From contig NZ_JACOPF010000001.1 of assembly GCF_014287475.1 (NCBI RefSeq), positions 1,178,001 through 1,242,000 on the forward strand: a stretch of 64,000 nt of DNA. Reading direction: 5' to 3'. Under the pieces are notes generated by a model that was not told the DNA's origin, made no database searches, and saw only the letters and a program-made list of their open reading frames with translations. This document shows positions 43,102 to 54,310 of this stretch, piece by piece. This DNA comes from Mediterraneibacter hominis. GTDB lineage: Bacteria > Bacillota > Clostridia > Lachnospirales > Lachnospiraceae. The position numbers and the translations under genes were made by a program. Positions within the stretch are counted from its first letter, which is position 1; each line of letters starts with the position of its first letter.

Positions 43102-43686
43102 TCAAAACAGGCTCATCTGCTCATAGTCCTGCGCTCTCTTAAGCGGTGCCGGTATTTTATGCAATAAATCTCTGGTACTTCTTCCCTCTAATATCCAGTC
43201 AGATACTTCATCTCGGTCTAAAATAAGCGGCATGCGGGCATGTACTGGAGAAACAGACACATTCGCTGTTGTAGTTAAAATTGAGAATCTTCTCTGTCCA
43301 TCAAACACCCCATAACATCCCGCCATAAAAAGGGGCATACCGTCATCACGAAAAAAAGCACTTTTTTCTTTTCGTATATTCCATTCATAAAATCCCTTTG
43401 CAGGGATGACACATCTCCGGTTTAAAATATTTTCCCGAAAGGTTTTCTTTTCCAGAGCGCTTTCAGCCCTGGAGTTAATAAGAAGCTGCCCTTTCCCGTA
43501 ACCAGGAAACCCCCAGTTCATAAAATCTGCCGATACGTTTTGCTGATATTCAAACAGTACCGCCGCCTCCTGCGAAGGATAAATATCTCTCCCTTTGCCG
43601 TAAACAAAAAGTTTTTTCTCCAAGCTTCTCACAAGCTTTTCTATCTCTTTCATTGTTTCATCATCTATATAATATCTACCGCACAT
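43102..43686 (-). CDS. SOS response-associated peptidase (YedK/HMCES family)
   Basis: This 194-residue protein shields abasic sites in single-stranded DNA by forming a covalent thiazolidine link through Cys2. The start MCGRYYID at 43686 exposes Cys2 after Met removal and has GGAGG upstream; an in-frame ATG 15 bases earlier would hide it. Other conserved segments are NSRAESAL, RRCVIPAKGFYEW (catalytic Glu) and VHARMPLIL (catalytic His). No SOS box is obvious. Confidence 0.93.
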   Translation of the reverse strand: MCGRYYIDDETMKEIEKLVRSLEKKLFVYGKGRDIYPSQEAAVLFEYQQNVSADFMNWGFPGYGKGQLLINSRAESALEKKTFRENILNRRCVIPAKGFYEWNIRKEKSAFFRDDGMPLFMAGCYGVFDGQRRFSILTTTANVSVSPVHARMPLILDRDEVSDWILEGRSTRDLLHKIPAPLKRAQDYEQMSLF

Positions 43687-43778
43687 ATTCTTCCTCCTCA
43701 CCTATAATTATATCCATTTTCTTTTTCTCTTACAACGGCCTTGTCCGTTTTTCATTCTCTGTGAAGTCCACATACAAA

Positions 43779-43808
43779 GAACCGGCAGAACTACTGTCCT
43801 GCCGGTTC
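43779..43808 (-). terminator. eno terminator
   Basis: Minus strand GAACCGGCAG / CTGCCGGTTC, a perfect 10-bp stem with a 10-nt loop, then TTTGTATG. Confidence 0.75.
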
Positions 43809-43827
43809 CTGACTCATTTCTTATTTT

Positions 43828-45198
<1,371 letters not shown>

Positions 45199-45236
45199 AC
45201 TTATTCACATGTGGTTAGTTATTTCTAACCTACTAT

Positions 45237-45265
45237 ATTCTACCAAAACTTTTTCTCGAAATCAA
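45237..45265 (-). promoter_or_regulatory. eno promoter
   Basis: Minus strand TTGATT (45260-45265), 17-bp spacer, TAGAAT (45237-45242). The transcript would start near 45230 and first form GGTTAG-AAATAA-CTAACC. Confidence 0.75.
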
Positions 45266-45385
45266 CTCATTATATGAGAGATATTCTCATTTTAAACATT
45301 TTAGGTATTTCAGATACAATTCTTCCTATACATTTTCTCCTATTTCTGTTTAAAATATACATATCTGTTTTCTGTCTCTTAAAAG

Positions 45386-45549
45386 GTAACAGTTCAGCCC
45401 GCGCCATTCGTAAAACCGCACTACGTGCTTATCGTGGCTGCCGCCACCGTTTTACTCATTGATGGGCGCTTAGCTCATACAGATGTACACTCGCAAAAAT
45501 ATGCAAGCATGTTTTATGCTTCCCGCACACTGTATGGCTGAACTGTTAC
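45386..45549 (-). mobile_element. MITE copy 4 (164 bp), inverted orientation
   Basis: Reverse-oriented copy of the element seen at 11872, 14684 and 33222, one base shorter (CGCTTAGCTC instead of CGCTTAAGCTC). Ends are GTAACAGTTCAGCC and GGCTGAACTGTTAC. Flanks CTTAAAAG and CTTAAAGG match at 7 of 8 positions. It sits between the eno promoter and the ferritin promoter in the gap 45124-45686. Confidence 0.93.
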
Positions 45550-45579
45550 CTTAAAGGATATTTTTTCCGCATAGAACAA

Positions 45580-45608
45580 TTGCTTTTTTTATATACCTGT
45601 GCTATGTT
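45580..45608 (+). promoter_or_regulatory. Ferritin gene promoter
   Basis: TTGCTT (45580-45585), 17-bp spacer, TATGTT (45603-45608) with TGC directly before it (extended -10). No clear iron box was seen. Confidence 0.6.
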
Positions 45609-45686
45609 TGTTACGAAAGGGCGATTCTGATTTTCAAATACTACAGACGCCCATACTTCAAACGTAAAAGAAGGGAGAAACATATA

Positions 45687-46199
45687 ATGGTAAACGAAAA
45701 AGTAGCAGAATTATTGAATACGCAGGTAAACAAAGAATTTTATTCCGCATATCTCTATCTTGCATTTTCTAATTATTTTTCAGATGCGGGCCTGGATGGA
45801 TTTGCCAACTGGTATCAGATACAGGCGCAGGAAGAACGTGATCATGCCATGCTATTTGTACAGTATATGCAGAACAATGATATTCCTGTAACCTATGAGA
45901 CCATTGAGCAGCCTAAATTCAATGCAAATGAACATATCGATATTTTAAAAGCTGCATTAAACCACGAGCGTTATGTAACTGGATTGATTCACAATATTTA
46001 TGGAGCTGCAAGCGATGCAAAGGATTTCCGTACAATGCAGTTTTTAGACTGGTTCGTAAAGGAGCAGGGGGAAGAGGAGACAAACGCTTCTGATTTGATT
46101 AAAAAAATGGAGCTTTTTGGATCTGATCCGAAGAGCCTGTATTTGTTAGATCAGGAGATGGCTGCCCGTACCTATGCGGCTCCTTCTCTTGTGCTGTAA
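45687..46199 (+). CDS. ftnA: Ferritin
   Basis: This 170-residue ferritin-like four-helix protein assembles into a 24-mer iron store. Ferroxidase residues are visible in NKEFYSAYLYLA (Glu17), QEERDHAMLF (Glu50, His53), AALNHERYVT (Glu94) and FVKEQGEEE (Gln127, Glu130). AAGGGAG lies before the ATG. It is monocistronic, with a terminator shared with the phosphoglycerate mutase gene. Confidence 0.95.
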   Translation: MVNEKVAELLNTQVNKEFYSAYLYLAFSNYFSDAGLDGFANWYQIQAQEERDHAMLFVQYMQNNDIPVTYETIEQPKFNANEHIDILKAALNHERYVTGLIHNIYGAASDAKDFRTMQFLDWFVKEQGEEETNASDLIKKMELFGSDPKSLYLLDQEMAARTYAAPSLVL

Positions 46200-46264
46200 T
46201 TTTTACTCTGACAAGTGTCTGAAAAAAACAGAAATTCCAATCATTTCAATACCAAAATAGTAAA

Positions 46265-46296
46265 TACGAGCTGGACTCTTAAAAGTCCAGCTCGTA
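46265..46296. terminator. Bidirectional terminator between ftnA and apgM
   Basis: TACGAGCTGGACT and AGTCCAGCTCGTA, a perfect 13-bp stem with loop CTTAAA, flanked by CTTTG on the plus side. Confidence 0.8.
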
Positions 46297-46322
46297 CTTT
46301 GATGCTGACATATTCATAAAGC

Positions 46323-47531
46323 TTATTTCCCTTTTTCCAGAAGATGCTTTAACAGTTCATGTCCTTTTTCTTGAAAAATTCCTGTCTGCTCTGCTGTTTT
46401 TTCACAATAGCTTTCTTTTCCTTCTGCTTTTTGTGTGCTGTCATACAAAAGATATGGCACAGGACTGCCAGTATGCGTTCTTAGACGTATCGGTGTCGGA
46501 TGATCCGGAAGCACCAGCATACGGAAAGCTTCCCCTGCTTCTCTCAGCTTATCTGCTACCGGCCCGATAATCTGCGCATCAATCCGTTCAATCGCCTCTA
46601 TTTTATCTTCTATATTTCCTTGATGTCCCATCTCATCCGGCGCCTCAATATGAATATAGACAAAATCATATCCTTCCTCTGTCAGTGCTTTTACCGCAGC
46701 ATTAGCTTTTCCCGCATAATTTGTATGAAGTCCCCCGTTTGCCCCCTCCACTGTAATATTATACATATCGGCCCCTACTGCGATCCCTTTGAGCAGATCT
46801 ACGGCAGAAATCATTGCGCCTTTGACCCGATTCTTTTTCTCAAAAGATGTAAGCACAGGCCGCGTACCAGCACCCCAGAACCATGCAGAATTTGCCGGAT
46901 TTAATCCCTTTTCCTTACGTGCCTGGTTCACTGGATGATCTTTTAATATAGCATAGCTTTTCTCCATCATTTCCCGCAGTACAGGATCAGACGGCAGGTA
47001 ATCTCCAATCCTTTTTGTCAATATATCGTGGGGAGCAGTCAGCTCTCTTACTTTTCCATTTTTCCAAACCAGTAAATGCCGGTAGCTTGTTCCCACATAG
47101 AACGCATAGCCGTCTTTTTTCAGCCCTTCTTTTAATGCGTTTAGAAGGATGGCTGCCTCCTGTGTTGTGATTTCACCGGAGCTGTGATCGAGTATTCTTC
47201 GTTCCTCATATATATCGCCTTCTTCTGAGAGTGTGACAAGATTGCAGCGGAAGGACACATCCGAAGGAGTCATGTCAACCCCCACGCTCAATGCCTCCAG
47301 AGGAGAACGTCCGGTATAATATTTTTTTGGATCATACCCAATCACTGATAAATTCGCAGTGTCACTTCCCGGCGCCATTCCTTCCGGCACAGTGCGCACC
47401 ATTCCAATCTCTGCATCTCGGGCAAGTCTATCCATATTTACTGTCACCGCCGCCTCCAGAGGTGTCTCTCCTCCTAGTTTTTCGAGTGGTTCATCTGCCA
47501 TTCCGTCACACAGTACAATTATGTATTTCAT
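46323..47531 (-). CDS. apgM: Cofactor-independent phosphoglycerate mutase, ApgM type
   Basis: This 402-residue alkaline-phosphatase-fold enzyme exchanges 3- and 2-phosphoglycerate using two Mn ions. The N-terminal metal motif is IIVLCDGMADEP, and the phosphoserine nucleophile lies in GSDTANLSVIGYDP (about residue 60). C-terminal metal ligands are in HIEAPDEMGHQG and LPDHPTPI. The archaeal-like short type (about 400 aa) differs from the 510-aa GpmI. It starts 16 bases after hom, a linkage common in Clostridia where ApgM has sometimes been proposed as a homoserine kinase. That alternative would supply thrC with substrate. Confidence 0.9.
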   Translation of the reverse strand: MKYIIVLCDGMADEPLEKLGGETPLEAAVTVNMDRLARDAEIGMVRTVPEGMAPGSDTANLSVIGYDPKKYYTGRSPLEALSVGVDMTPSDVSFRCNLVTLSEEGDIYEERRILDHSSGEITTQEAAILLNALKEGLKKDGYAFYVGTSYRHLLVWKNGKVRELTAPHDILTKRIGDYLPSDPVLREMMEKSYAILKDHPVNQARKEKGLNPANSAWFWGAGTRPVLTSFEKKNRVKGAMISAVDLLKGIAVGADMYNITVEGANGGLHTNYAGKANAAVKALTEEGYDFVYIHIEAPDEMGHQGNIEDKIEAIERIDAQIIGPVADKLREAGEAFRMLVLPDHPTPIRLRTHTGSPVPYLLYDSTQKAEGKESYCEKTAEQTGIFQEKGHELLKHLLEKGK

Positions 47532-47547
47532 ACGCCTTCATGCCCTC

Positions 47548-48765
47548 TTATTCTTCTATCCGGAGCATATGCAGAATTCCCGGGAATTCCGCCGCATTTC
47601 TGCTGTATTCCCCTTCTGTCATCACACCGGTTACAAATCCAAATTCATTTGCAAGCTTCTCTACCTTTACTACATCAATCGCTCCAAATTTACTTTCCAG
47701 GTGCGGCTTCATCGCCTCCGCATCTCCGCTGATACGCACAAAGAATCGTTTTGAAGTCTCTTCTATCGGGAACAGCTCTACTTTCTCGCTCTCCCACATA
47801 GTCATTACATTTTTGTTTAAATGCTTTGCCTCGTCCACTACATCAGCTACCACTGCACTGGCGGTTGGCAGCTTCCCTGCGCCGCTTCCATAGAACATTG
47901 CATCTCCCAGCACATTTCCATGTACAAAAACCGCATTAAAAACACCATTTACACTGTATAGCGGATGTTCTTCAGGAAGAAGATACGGAGCTACAATTGC
48001 ATGCAGATGCTCCTTTTCTCTTCTGCTGGAAGCAAGAAGCTTGATTGTCATTCCCATTGCCTTTGCATACATCATATCTTGTTTTGTAATCTTTGTAATT
48101 CCTTCTGTATAAATGTCCTCAAAATCTACCTGATAACCTGAAATCAGACTGGAAAGAATCGCAATCTTACGGCATGCATCGTATCCTTCTACATCTGCTT
48201 CCGGATTACGTTCTGCGTATCCCTTTTCCTGTGCTTCCTTTAACACCTCGTCATAGTCCGCACCTTCATAAAACATCTTCGTAAGCATGTAATTTGTCGT
48301 CCCATTTAATATTCCGGTAATCTCTTCAATCTCGTCCGCTGTTATAGAAGAGTTCAGCGCACGTATAATCGGAATTCCTCCCCCTACGCTTGCCTCAAAC
48401 AGAAAATTAATATTTTTCTCTTTTGCAATCGACAAAAGCTCTGCCCCATGCTTTGCCACCAGAGCTTTATTCGAGGTCGCCACGCTTTTTCCAGCGAGCA
48501 GACTTCGTTTTACGAACGTATATGCAGGTTCAATACCTCCCATCACTTCCACTACGATCTGGATCTCTGGATCATTTACAATCACCTCAAAATCGTGTAC
48601 CAGCTTCTCCTGCACCGGATCGCCCGGGAAATCCCGCAGATCCAATACGTATTTGATATAGACTTCATCTCCTACTCTCTGATTAATCCGCTTTCCATTT
48701 GTATTGATTACTTCTACCACACCGGAGCCTACCGTTCCATATCCCAACACTGCTATATTTACCAT
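47548..48765 (-). CDS. hom: Homoserine dehydrogenase
   Basis: This enzyme reduces aspartate semialdehyde to homoserine. It has 405 residues. The nucleotide-binding motif is VLGYGTVGSGVVEVI, the catalytic segment is GILNGTTNYMLTKM with EGYDACRKIAILSSLI (around 200), and there is a C-terminal ACT-type region (FFVRISGDAEAMKPHLES) that may bind threonine for feedback control. It lies 52 bases after prfB and 16 before the phosphoglycerate mutase gene. Confidence 0.95.
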   Translation of the reverse strand: MVNIAVLGYGTVGSGVVEVINTNGKRINQRVGDEVYIKYVLDLRDFPGDPVQEKLVHDFEVIVNDPEIQIVVEVMGGIEPAYTFVKRSLLAGKSVATSNKALVAKHGAELLSIAKEKNINFLFEASVGGGIPIIRALNSSITADEIEEITGILNGTTNYMLTKMFYEGADYDEVLKEAQEKGYAERNPEADVEGYDACRKIAILSSLISGYQVDFEDIYTEGITKITKQDMMYAKAMGMTIKLLASSRREKEHLHAIVAPYLLPEEHPLYSVNGVFNAVFVHGNVLGDAMFYGSGAGKLPTASAVVADVVDEAKHLNKNVMTMWESEKVELFPIEETSKRFFVRISGDAEAMKPHLESKFGAIDVVKVEKLANEFGFVTGVMTEGEYSRNAAEFPGILHMLRIEE

Positions 48766-48817
48766 CTTTTTCTCCCTTCTCTACTGTTTGTTGTTGTCCG
48801 TGCCTCTTCCACTGACA

Positions 48818-49922
48818 TTATGCGTCCTTTCTGCTCAGATAAGCATTAATAAACGTATCCAGACTGCCATCCATCACCGCATTTACATTACTTACCTCTA
48901 CATTCGTCCGATGGTCTTTTACCATAGTATACGGCTGCATGACATAAGAACGGATCTGGCTTCCAAACCCGATCTCCTTGATTTCGCCCCGGATATCTGA
49001 CATCTTTTCTGCCTGTTCCTGCTGTTTCATCAGATATAATTTAGATTTGAGCATCTGCATGGCCTTGTCTTTGTTCATATGCTGTGAACGCTCATTCTGA
49101 CACTGTACTACAATTCCCGTCGGCAGATGCGTAATCCGCACCGCAGAGGATGTTTTATTGATGTGCTGTCCGCCCGCACCGCTGGAACGATATGTGTCAA
49201 TCTTCAAATCGTCTTCATTGATCTCAATGTCGATATCCTCCTCTATATCTGGAATCACATCACAGGAGGCAAAAGAAGTCTGTCTCTTTCCTGCCGCATT
49301 AAAGGGGGAAATGCGCACAAGACGGTGAACCCCTTTTTCCGAACGCAGGTATCCATATGCATTTATACCCTTCACTTCAAAGGTAACTCCTTTGATTCCT
49401 GCCACATCACCTTCCAGATAATCCAGTACCTCTACGGCAAACCCTTTTTTCTCCGCCCATCTTACATACATGCGGTAAAGCATACCCGCCCAGTCACAGG
49501 ATTCTGTCCCTCCGGCTCCGGCATGCAGGGTCACAATCGCATTGTCTTTGTCATAAGGACCTGTCAGCAGTGTCCGAATCCGGATTTCCTCGAACTCTTT
49601 TTCAAACTGTTCCAGTTCTTCCTCAATTTCTGCCGCCACTTCCTCGTCTGCTTCCTCTGCACTTAGCTCAATCAGAACCTTTAAATCTTCGTACTGGGCG
49701 CTTAACTTTTCGATCTGCTCTAGAAATCCCTGCAAATCCTTCAGTTCCTTCATCGTCTGCTGTGATTCTTCCGGATTGTCCCAAAAGCCTGGTTCCTCGA
49801 TTTTCCTCTGCAATTCCTCTACCTGCTCATTCTTTGACGCTAAGTCAAAGTGAATCCCTCAAATCTTTCAGCGGCTCTTCGTAAGCAGACAATCTGTTTT
49901 TCAATTCTTCTAATAAAACCAC
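48818..49922 (-). CDS. prfB: Peptide chain release factor 2 with programmed +1 frameshift
   Basis: RF2 recognises UGA and UAA codons. A short first frame of 25 codons (GTG start at 49922; ends with RDSL) stops at TGA (49845-49847) in the sequence CTTTGAC. A +1 slip continues into DLASKNEQVEEL and the rest of the protein, about 367 residues in all. The codon-recognition tripeptide SPF (RISPFNAAG) and the catalytic GGQ (GAGGQHINKT) are present. GAGGTG lies before the GTG start. It follows secA past a terminator, so a weak promoter inside that hairpin (TTAACT, 17 bp, GATAAT) is possible. Confidence 0.95.
49844..49860 (-). promoter_or_regulatory. prfB programmed frameshift site
   Basis: Minus strand GAGGGATTCACTTTGAC: a Shine-Dalgarno-like AGGG a few bases before the slippery CTT followed by the in-frame stop TGA and C. 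This is the classic autoregulatory +1 site; low RF2 allows slippage and synthesis of full RF2. Confidence 0.93.
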
Positions 49923-49963
49923 CTTTTTCACCTCTTTCTTTTTATTTCAGTAAATAATTATCC

Positions 49964-49998
49964 GAAAAAGTGCGGCATCAGTTAAAATGCCGCACTTT
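49964..49998 (-). terminator. secA terminator
   Basis: Minus strand AAAGTGCGGCAT / ATGCCGCACTTT, a perfect 12-bp stem with loop TTTAACTG, followed by TTCGG; only 41 bp separate it from the prfB start. Confidence 0.8.
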
Positions 49999-50026
49999 AT
50001 CATTGCGTATCCTATCGAACGTTTTC

Positions 50027-52597
50027 TTATTTCCTGCCGCAGCATTGTTTATATTTCTTGCCGCTTCCACATGGGCATGGGTCGTTCGGATAAATCTTTT
50101 TCTCCTCTCGCTTCTTCGGCGCCCGCACAGAACTTTCATCCTTGTTCGTGCCTGTCACCTTCGCTACTTCCTCTCTCTCGACTTTCTGCTCAACGCGGAT
50201 ATGGAACAATGTACGAATCGTCGTCTCTGCAATCGCGCCTGTCATCTCGCCAAACATATTATATCCCATCATCTTGTATTCGACAAGCGGATCTCTCTGC
50301 CCATACGCCTGAAGCCCGATTCCCTGCCGCAGCTGATCCATATCGTCAATATGATCCATCCACCGTGCGTCAATTACTTTTAAAAGCACAACCCGTTCGA
50401 TCTCTCTTAACTGTTCTGCCTCTGGGAACTCTGCTTCTTTGTTCTCATATTCTTTCACCGCTTTTTCCTTCAAAAGATGCTTCAGCTCTTTCTGCTGCAT
50501 TCCCATCAGCTCTTTTTCCGGCGGAAGGATAAGCTGCGGAATGATGTCGTGGATAGCGACTTCCATTCCCTTGATGTCCCAGTCTTCCGGTTCTGCCTCG
50601 GCAGAAGCAAATCTGTCCGCCGTATTCTCGGCATACTCTGTAATCATGCTGTAGATAGTATCACGCATACTCTCTCCATCCAGTACTCTGCGCCTCTCTC
50701 CATAGATGATCTCTCTTTGTTCATTCATCACCTGATCATACTCCAGCAGATTCTTACGGATTCCAAAGTTGTTACTTTCTATCTTTTTCTGGGCTTTCTC
50801 AATCGCACTAGAAAGCATCTTATGTTCGATCTGCTCGCCGTCCGCCACGCCCAGAGCATTGAAAACCCCCATCAGCCTTTCTGAACCGAACAGCCGGAGC
50901 AGATCGTCCTCCAGAGAAATATAGAAACGGGATTCTCCCGGATCTCCCTGACGTCCGGAACGGCCGCGCAGCTGGTTATCAATACGCCTGGATTCATGGC
51001 GTTCTGTACCGATAATTTTCAAACCGCCAGCCTCTCTTGCCGCTTCATCCAACTTAATATCTGTACCACGCCCCGCCATGTTTGTCGCAATAGTAACGGC
51101 GCCGTGCACACCTGCGTCCGCGACGATCTGCGCCTCTAATTCATGGTATTTCGCATTCAACACATTATGCTTGATTCCTTCTTTTTTCAGCATTTTACTT
51201 AAAAGCTCGGAAACTTCAATTGTGATCGTGCCGACTAAAACCGGCTGTCCTCCTGCGTGCGCCTCCTTAACTGCCTCTACTACCGCCTCATATTTTTCAC
51301 GCTTTGTCTTAAATACTGCGTCATCTAAATCTTTTCTCTGCACCGGCATATTTGTCGGTATTTCAATAACATCCATGCCATAAATGTCACGGAATTCTTT
51401 TTCTTCTGTGAGTGCAGTACCCGTCATACCACTTTTTTTGTCAAATTTATTAAACAGATTCTGGAAAGTAATGGTCGCCAGCGTCTTGCTCTCTCTTCTG
51501 ACTTTTACATGTTCTTTTGCCTCAATCGCCTGGTGCAGCCCATCAGAATACCGTCTCCCCGGCATGATACGCCCTGTAAATTCATCGACGATCATAACCT
51601 CTCCTTCTGCCGTTACGACATAATCCTGATCCTTGAACATCAGATTATGGGCACGCAGCGCAAGAATAATATTATGCTGGATTTCCAGATTTTCCGGATC
51701 TGCAAGGTTTTCAATGTGGAAAAACTTCTCGACTTTTTTTACACCGTCTTCTGTTAAATTTACTGCCTTTTCTTTCTCATTGACGATATAATCTCCTGTC
51801 TCCTCAATCTCCTCGCCCATAATTGCGTTCATCTTGGAAAACTCGCCGCTTGCCTCACCTCTCTCCAGCTGGCGTGCCAGAATATCACAGGCTTCATACA
51901 GCTTCGTAGACTTACTGCTCTGTCCAGAAATAATCAAAGGTGTTCTCGCTTCATCAATCAGAACCGAGTCCACCTCATCAATAATGGCAAAGTGGAGTCC
52001 TCTTTGTACAAGCTGCTCTTTATATATCACCATATTGTCTCTCAGATAGTCAAATCCCAGTTCGTTATTTGTCACATAGGTAATATCACAGTTGTATGCG
52101 GCGCGGCGTTCGTCATTGTCCATTCCGTTTAAGACAACACCTACCGTCAGACCTAAGAATTCATGTACCTTCCCCATCCACTGGGCGTCACGGTTTGCCA
52201 GGTAATCATTGACTGTGACAATGTGAACTCCTTTTTCTTCCAATGCGTTCAAATATGCCGGAAGAGTGGATACAAGGGTCTTTCCTTCTCCTGTCTTCAT
52301 CTCCGCGATTCGTCCCTGATGAAGGATAATCCCGCCGATCAGCTGCACCCTGTAGTGCCGCATGCCAAGCGCTCTGCCCGCCGCTTCTCTGACTACCGCA
52401 TATGCCTCCGGCAGAATATCGTCAAGCGTCTCTCCGTCTTGCAGCCGCTGCTTAAACTCCCGCGTTTTTTCTTTTAGCTCTGTATCGGACAACGCTTTCA
52501 TATCCGGCTCCATTGCCTCAATCCGGTCCACAATCGGATAGATACGTTTTAATTCGTTCTCGCTATGTGTCCCGAAAATCTTCTCTACTAAACCCAT
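50027..52597 (-). CDS. secA: Protein translocase ATPase SecA
   Basis: This motor pushes preproteins through SecYEG. It has 856 residues from [11 protein letters not shown]. Walker A is [11 protein letters not shown] (about residue 100), the DEAD-like box is [16 protein letters not shown], the helicase motif is [14 protein letters not shown], and the C terminus is a zinc-binding SEC-C motif [15 protein letters not shown]. The ATG at 52597 is 13 bases from AAGGAG; a TTG at 52606 is four bases from it. Neither spacing is ideal, and the ATG is kept because relatives start with MGL. Confidence 0.97.
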   Translation of the reverse strand: MGLVEKIFGTHSENELKRIYPIVDRIEAMEPDMKALSDTELKEKTREFKQRLQDGETLDDILPEAYAVVREAAGRALGMRHYRVQLIGGIILHQGRIAEMKTGEGKTLVSTLPAYLNALEEKGVHIVTVNDYLANRDAQWMGKVHEFLGLTVGVVLNGMDNDERRAAYNCDITYVTNNELGFDYLRDNMVIYKEQLVQRGLHFAIIDEVDSVLIDEARTPLIISGQSSKSTKLYEACDILARQLERGEASGEFSKMNAIMGEEIEETGDYIVNEKEKAVNLTEDGVKKVEKFFHIENLADPENLEIQHNIILALRAHNLMFKDQDYVVTAEGEVMIVDEFTGRIMPGRRYSDGLHQAIEAKEHVKVRRESKTLATITFQNLFNKFDKKSGMTGTALTEEKEFRDIYGMDVIEIPTNMPVQRKDLDDAVFKTKREKYEAVVEAVKEAHAGGQPVLVGTITIEVSELLSKMLKKEGIKHNVLNAKYHELEAQIVADAGVHGAVTIATNMAGRGTDIKLDEAAREAGGLKIIGTERHESRRIDNQLRGRSGRQGDPGESRFYISLEDDLLRLFGSERLMGVFNALGVADGEQIEHKMLSSAIEKAQKKIESNNFGIRKNLLEYDQVMNEQREIIYGERRRVLDGESMRDTIYSMITEYAENTADRFASAEAEPEDWDIKGMEVAIHDIIPQLILPPEKELMGMQQKELKHLLKEKAVKEYENKEAEFPEAEQLREIERVVLLKVIDARWMDHIDDMDQLRQGIGLQAYGQRDPLVEYKMMGYNMFGEMTGAIAETTIRTLFHIRVEQKVEREEVAKVTGTNKDESSVRAPKKREEKKIYPNDPCPCGSGKKYKQCCGRK

Positions 52598-52694
52598 AAT
52601 CTGCAATTTACTCCTTGTTTAAATTTACTCTACGCTCCATTTTATCACTAACGATTGCCTAATTCAACCAATTCATAACTTGTTCATAATTCCT

Positions 52695-53462
52695 TTACAG
52701 CTTTGCAATAATGTGATAAGGGACTTTTCCTCCAAACAAGTCCAACGCACTCCCTATTGTAAAATCCAGCCTTCCTTCACATTCCTTTTCAAATTCCTTT
52801 AACTCCTCCATACTTGCAATTCCTCCTGCATAAGTAACCGGACAGGAGGTATGTTCCTTTAATATATGTACCAGTTCTCTGTCAAATCCTGCCGCTTTTC
52901 CTTCCACATCTACTCCATGAACCAAAAACTCATCACAGCTTCCGGCAAGGCGGTACAGCACCTGCTCTGATAATATTACATCGGTAAATTTCTGCCACCT
53001 GTCTGTCACAATATAGTAGTCTTTTCCTTTTCTGCGACAACTTAAATCCAAAACCAGACGCCTTTTCCCAATTTTTTTCACCAGCTTTTCCAGATTCTCC
53101 TGGTGGAATTTTCCTCCCGAAAATACATAAGAGGTAACAATCACATGACTCGCCCCGGCTTCTATATAATCAGCCGCATTCTCCTGCGTAATTCCCCCGC
53201 CTATCTGCATGCCTCCCGGATAGGCTCGAAGCGCTGACAGCGCCTGCTGCCTTGTCGCTTCAAAATACAAAGACTCTCTGGAATTTAAAAGAATAATATG
53301 CCCGCCCTTTAATCCGTCTTTTTTATATAACTGCGCATACCACGCGGCACTTTGTTCTGTAGAAAAATTTGTCACCGCTTCATTTCCCTCGTCTTTTAAA
53401 CTTCCCCCGACAATCTGTTTCACTTTCCCGTTATGTATATCAATACATGGTCTGAATTTCAT
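52695..53462 (-). CDS. hisA: ProFAR isomerase HisA, eukaryotic-type
   Basis: This 255-residue TIM-barrel enzyme of histidine synthesis opens the ribose of N'-ProFAR. The N terminus FRPCIDIHNGKVKQIVGGSL and the insertions (NSRESLYFEATRQQAL, ITDRW-like VTDRWQKF) match the plant/yeast HIS6 subfamily more than the usual bacterial HisA. The C-terminal VTYAGGIASMEEL and FTIGSALDLFGG complete the barrel. It stands alone between secA and a lipoprotein gene, away from other his genes. Identification of the subfamily is from memory of sequence patterns. Confidence 0.85.
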   Translation of the reverse strand: MKFRPCIDIHNGKVKQIVGGSLKDEGNEAVTNFSTEQSAAWYAQLYKKDGLKGGHIILLNSRESLYFEATRQQALSALRAYPGGMQIGGGITQENAADYIEAGASHVIVTSYVFSGGKFHQENLEKLVKKIGKRRLVLDLSCRRKGKDYYIVTDRWQKFTDVILSEQVLYRLAGSCDEFLVHGVDVEGKAAGFDRELVHILKEHTSCPVTYAGGIASMEELKEFEKECEGRLDFTIGSALDLFGGKVPYHIIAKL

Positions 53463-53585
53463 CGCTTTCTCCTTTTCCCTCTAGATTAAATAATCCTTTC
53501 TGCAAGACAATTTTTATCCATTATATCACGTCAATAAAATACCGTCATTTCTTTTTGTACCAGGGGAATTCAAAAATTTCCCCCT

Positions 53586-53724
53586 TAATAAAGAGTTCCG
53601 CAGACGGAACTCTCGCGCCGAGCGCGGTCTCTTTAGCGACATACTTCTAATTCGCGCGAGTGCCCTCCCTTCGCTGGGGGGGTAGTCCCTGTACATCCCT
53701 CCCGGCTGGTTTTGTCGTATGGGG
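53586..53724 (-). repeat. Post-terminator structured element, copy D (diverged)
   Basis: Minus strand: CCATACGACAAAACCAGCCGGGAGGGATG aligns in pieces with the ACAATAAAACC..CC.GG.GGATG of copies A-C. GTATGTCGCTAAAGAGACCG, then CGCTCGGCGCGAGA, and a final GAGTTCC-GTCTG-CGGAACTC stem followed by TTTATT complete it. It lies 50 bp after the lipoprotein-gene terminator. A further hairpin (GCCTGGCAAGCGG..GCAGGC) fills 53725-53765. The gap 53463-53800 contains no reading frame of note. Confidence 0.6.
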
Positions 53725-53774
53725 AAAATGCCTGCTCGTACAAGCCCAGCAGCCGCTTGCCAGGCTTATCACAT

Positions 53775-53804
53775 AAAAAATAGAAGGGGCAGCTCCCCTT
53801 CTAT
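53775..53804 (-). terminator. Terminator overlapping the lipoprotein stop codon
   Basis: Minus strand ATAGAAGGGG / CCCCTTCTAT with loop AGCTG, then TTTTTATG. The stem begins within the TAG stop. Confidence 0.85.
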
Positions 53805-54118
53805 CGGTTTTCCTCTGTTGTTTTTTCCACGCCGTTATTTTCTGTCATGTCATCAGCCGCTTTGTCCACGTCATCTGTGATATCGTCTGTCACATCATCT
53901 ACTCCGTCTGTCACATCATCTACAGCATCGTTGACAATCCCATTACCCTTGTCAGATTTATCGTCTGTATCTGTTCCCTTTGTCGCATCGTTTACATTGT
54001 CCTCTGTCTTTGTCTGATCTGCGCCATTGTCTGCATCTTTTTCACTGCCGCACGCCGTTGCTGTACTTAATACTGCCGCGCAGAGAGCAAGAAGCAGAAA
54101 TTTTTTCATTCTTTTCAT
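53801..54118 (-). CDS. Small acidic lipoprotein
   Basis: This 105-residue secreted protein has a basic N terminus (MKRMKK), a hydrophobic segment and the lipobox STATAC, so Cys23 should be lipidated. The rest is Asp/Thr-rich and low complexity with repeated DDVTDGVDDVTDDITDDVD units, probably disordered and negatively charged. Function unknown. GGGAGA lies ahead of the ATG at 54118; upstream ATGs have none. It could be a surface tether or cation-binding protein. Confidence 0.78.
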   Translation of the reverse strand: MKRMKKFLLLALCAAVLSTATACGSEKDADNGADQTKTEDNVNDATKGTDTDDKSDKGNGIVNDAVDDVTDGVDDVTDDITDDVDKAADDMTENNGVEKTTEENR

Positions 54119-54310
54119 AAGAATCTCTCCCTTTCCATAAAATATTGTGTCCCTTAATTTGCAGGACATGTATGTTCTACTGTCCTTTAGAGTATACCTT
54201 ACCGGGCGAAGTCCGCCTTCCCGAAGGGAATGTATTACGGTATGCCTTTTAGGGTATAACATTAATATCCACACAAATTTCCTTGTTTATGCATTAGGAG
54301 AAAACTTTTT

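Noticed and set aside
53463..53800. tRNA or rRNA-like gene in the GC-rich spacer after hisA
   Set aside because: No cloverleaf with a T-loop GTTCGAATC or a CCA-type acceptor could be drawn; the segment fits the structured element family instead.
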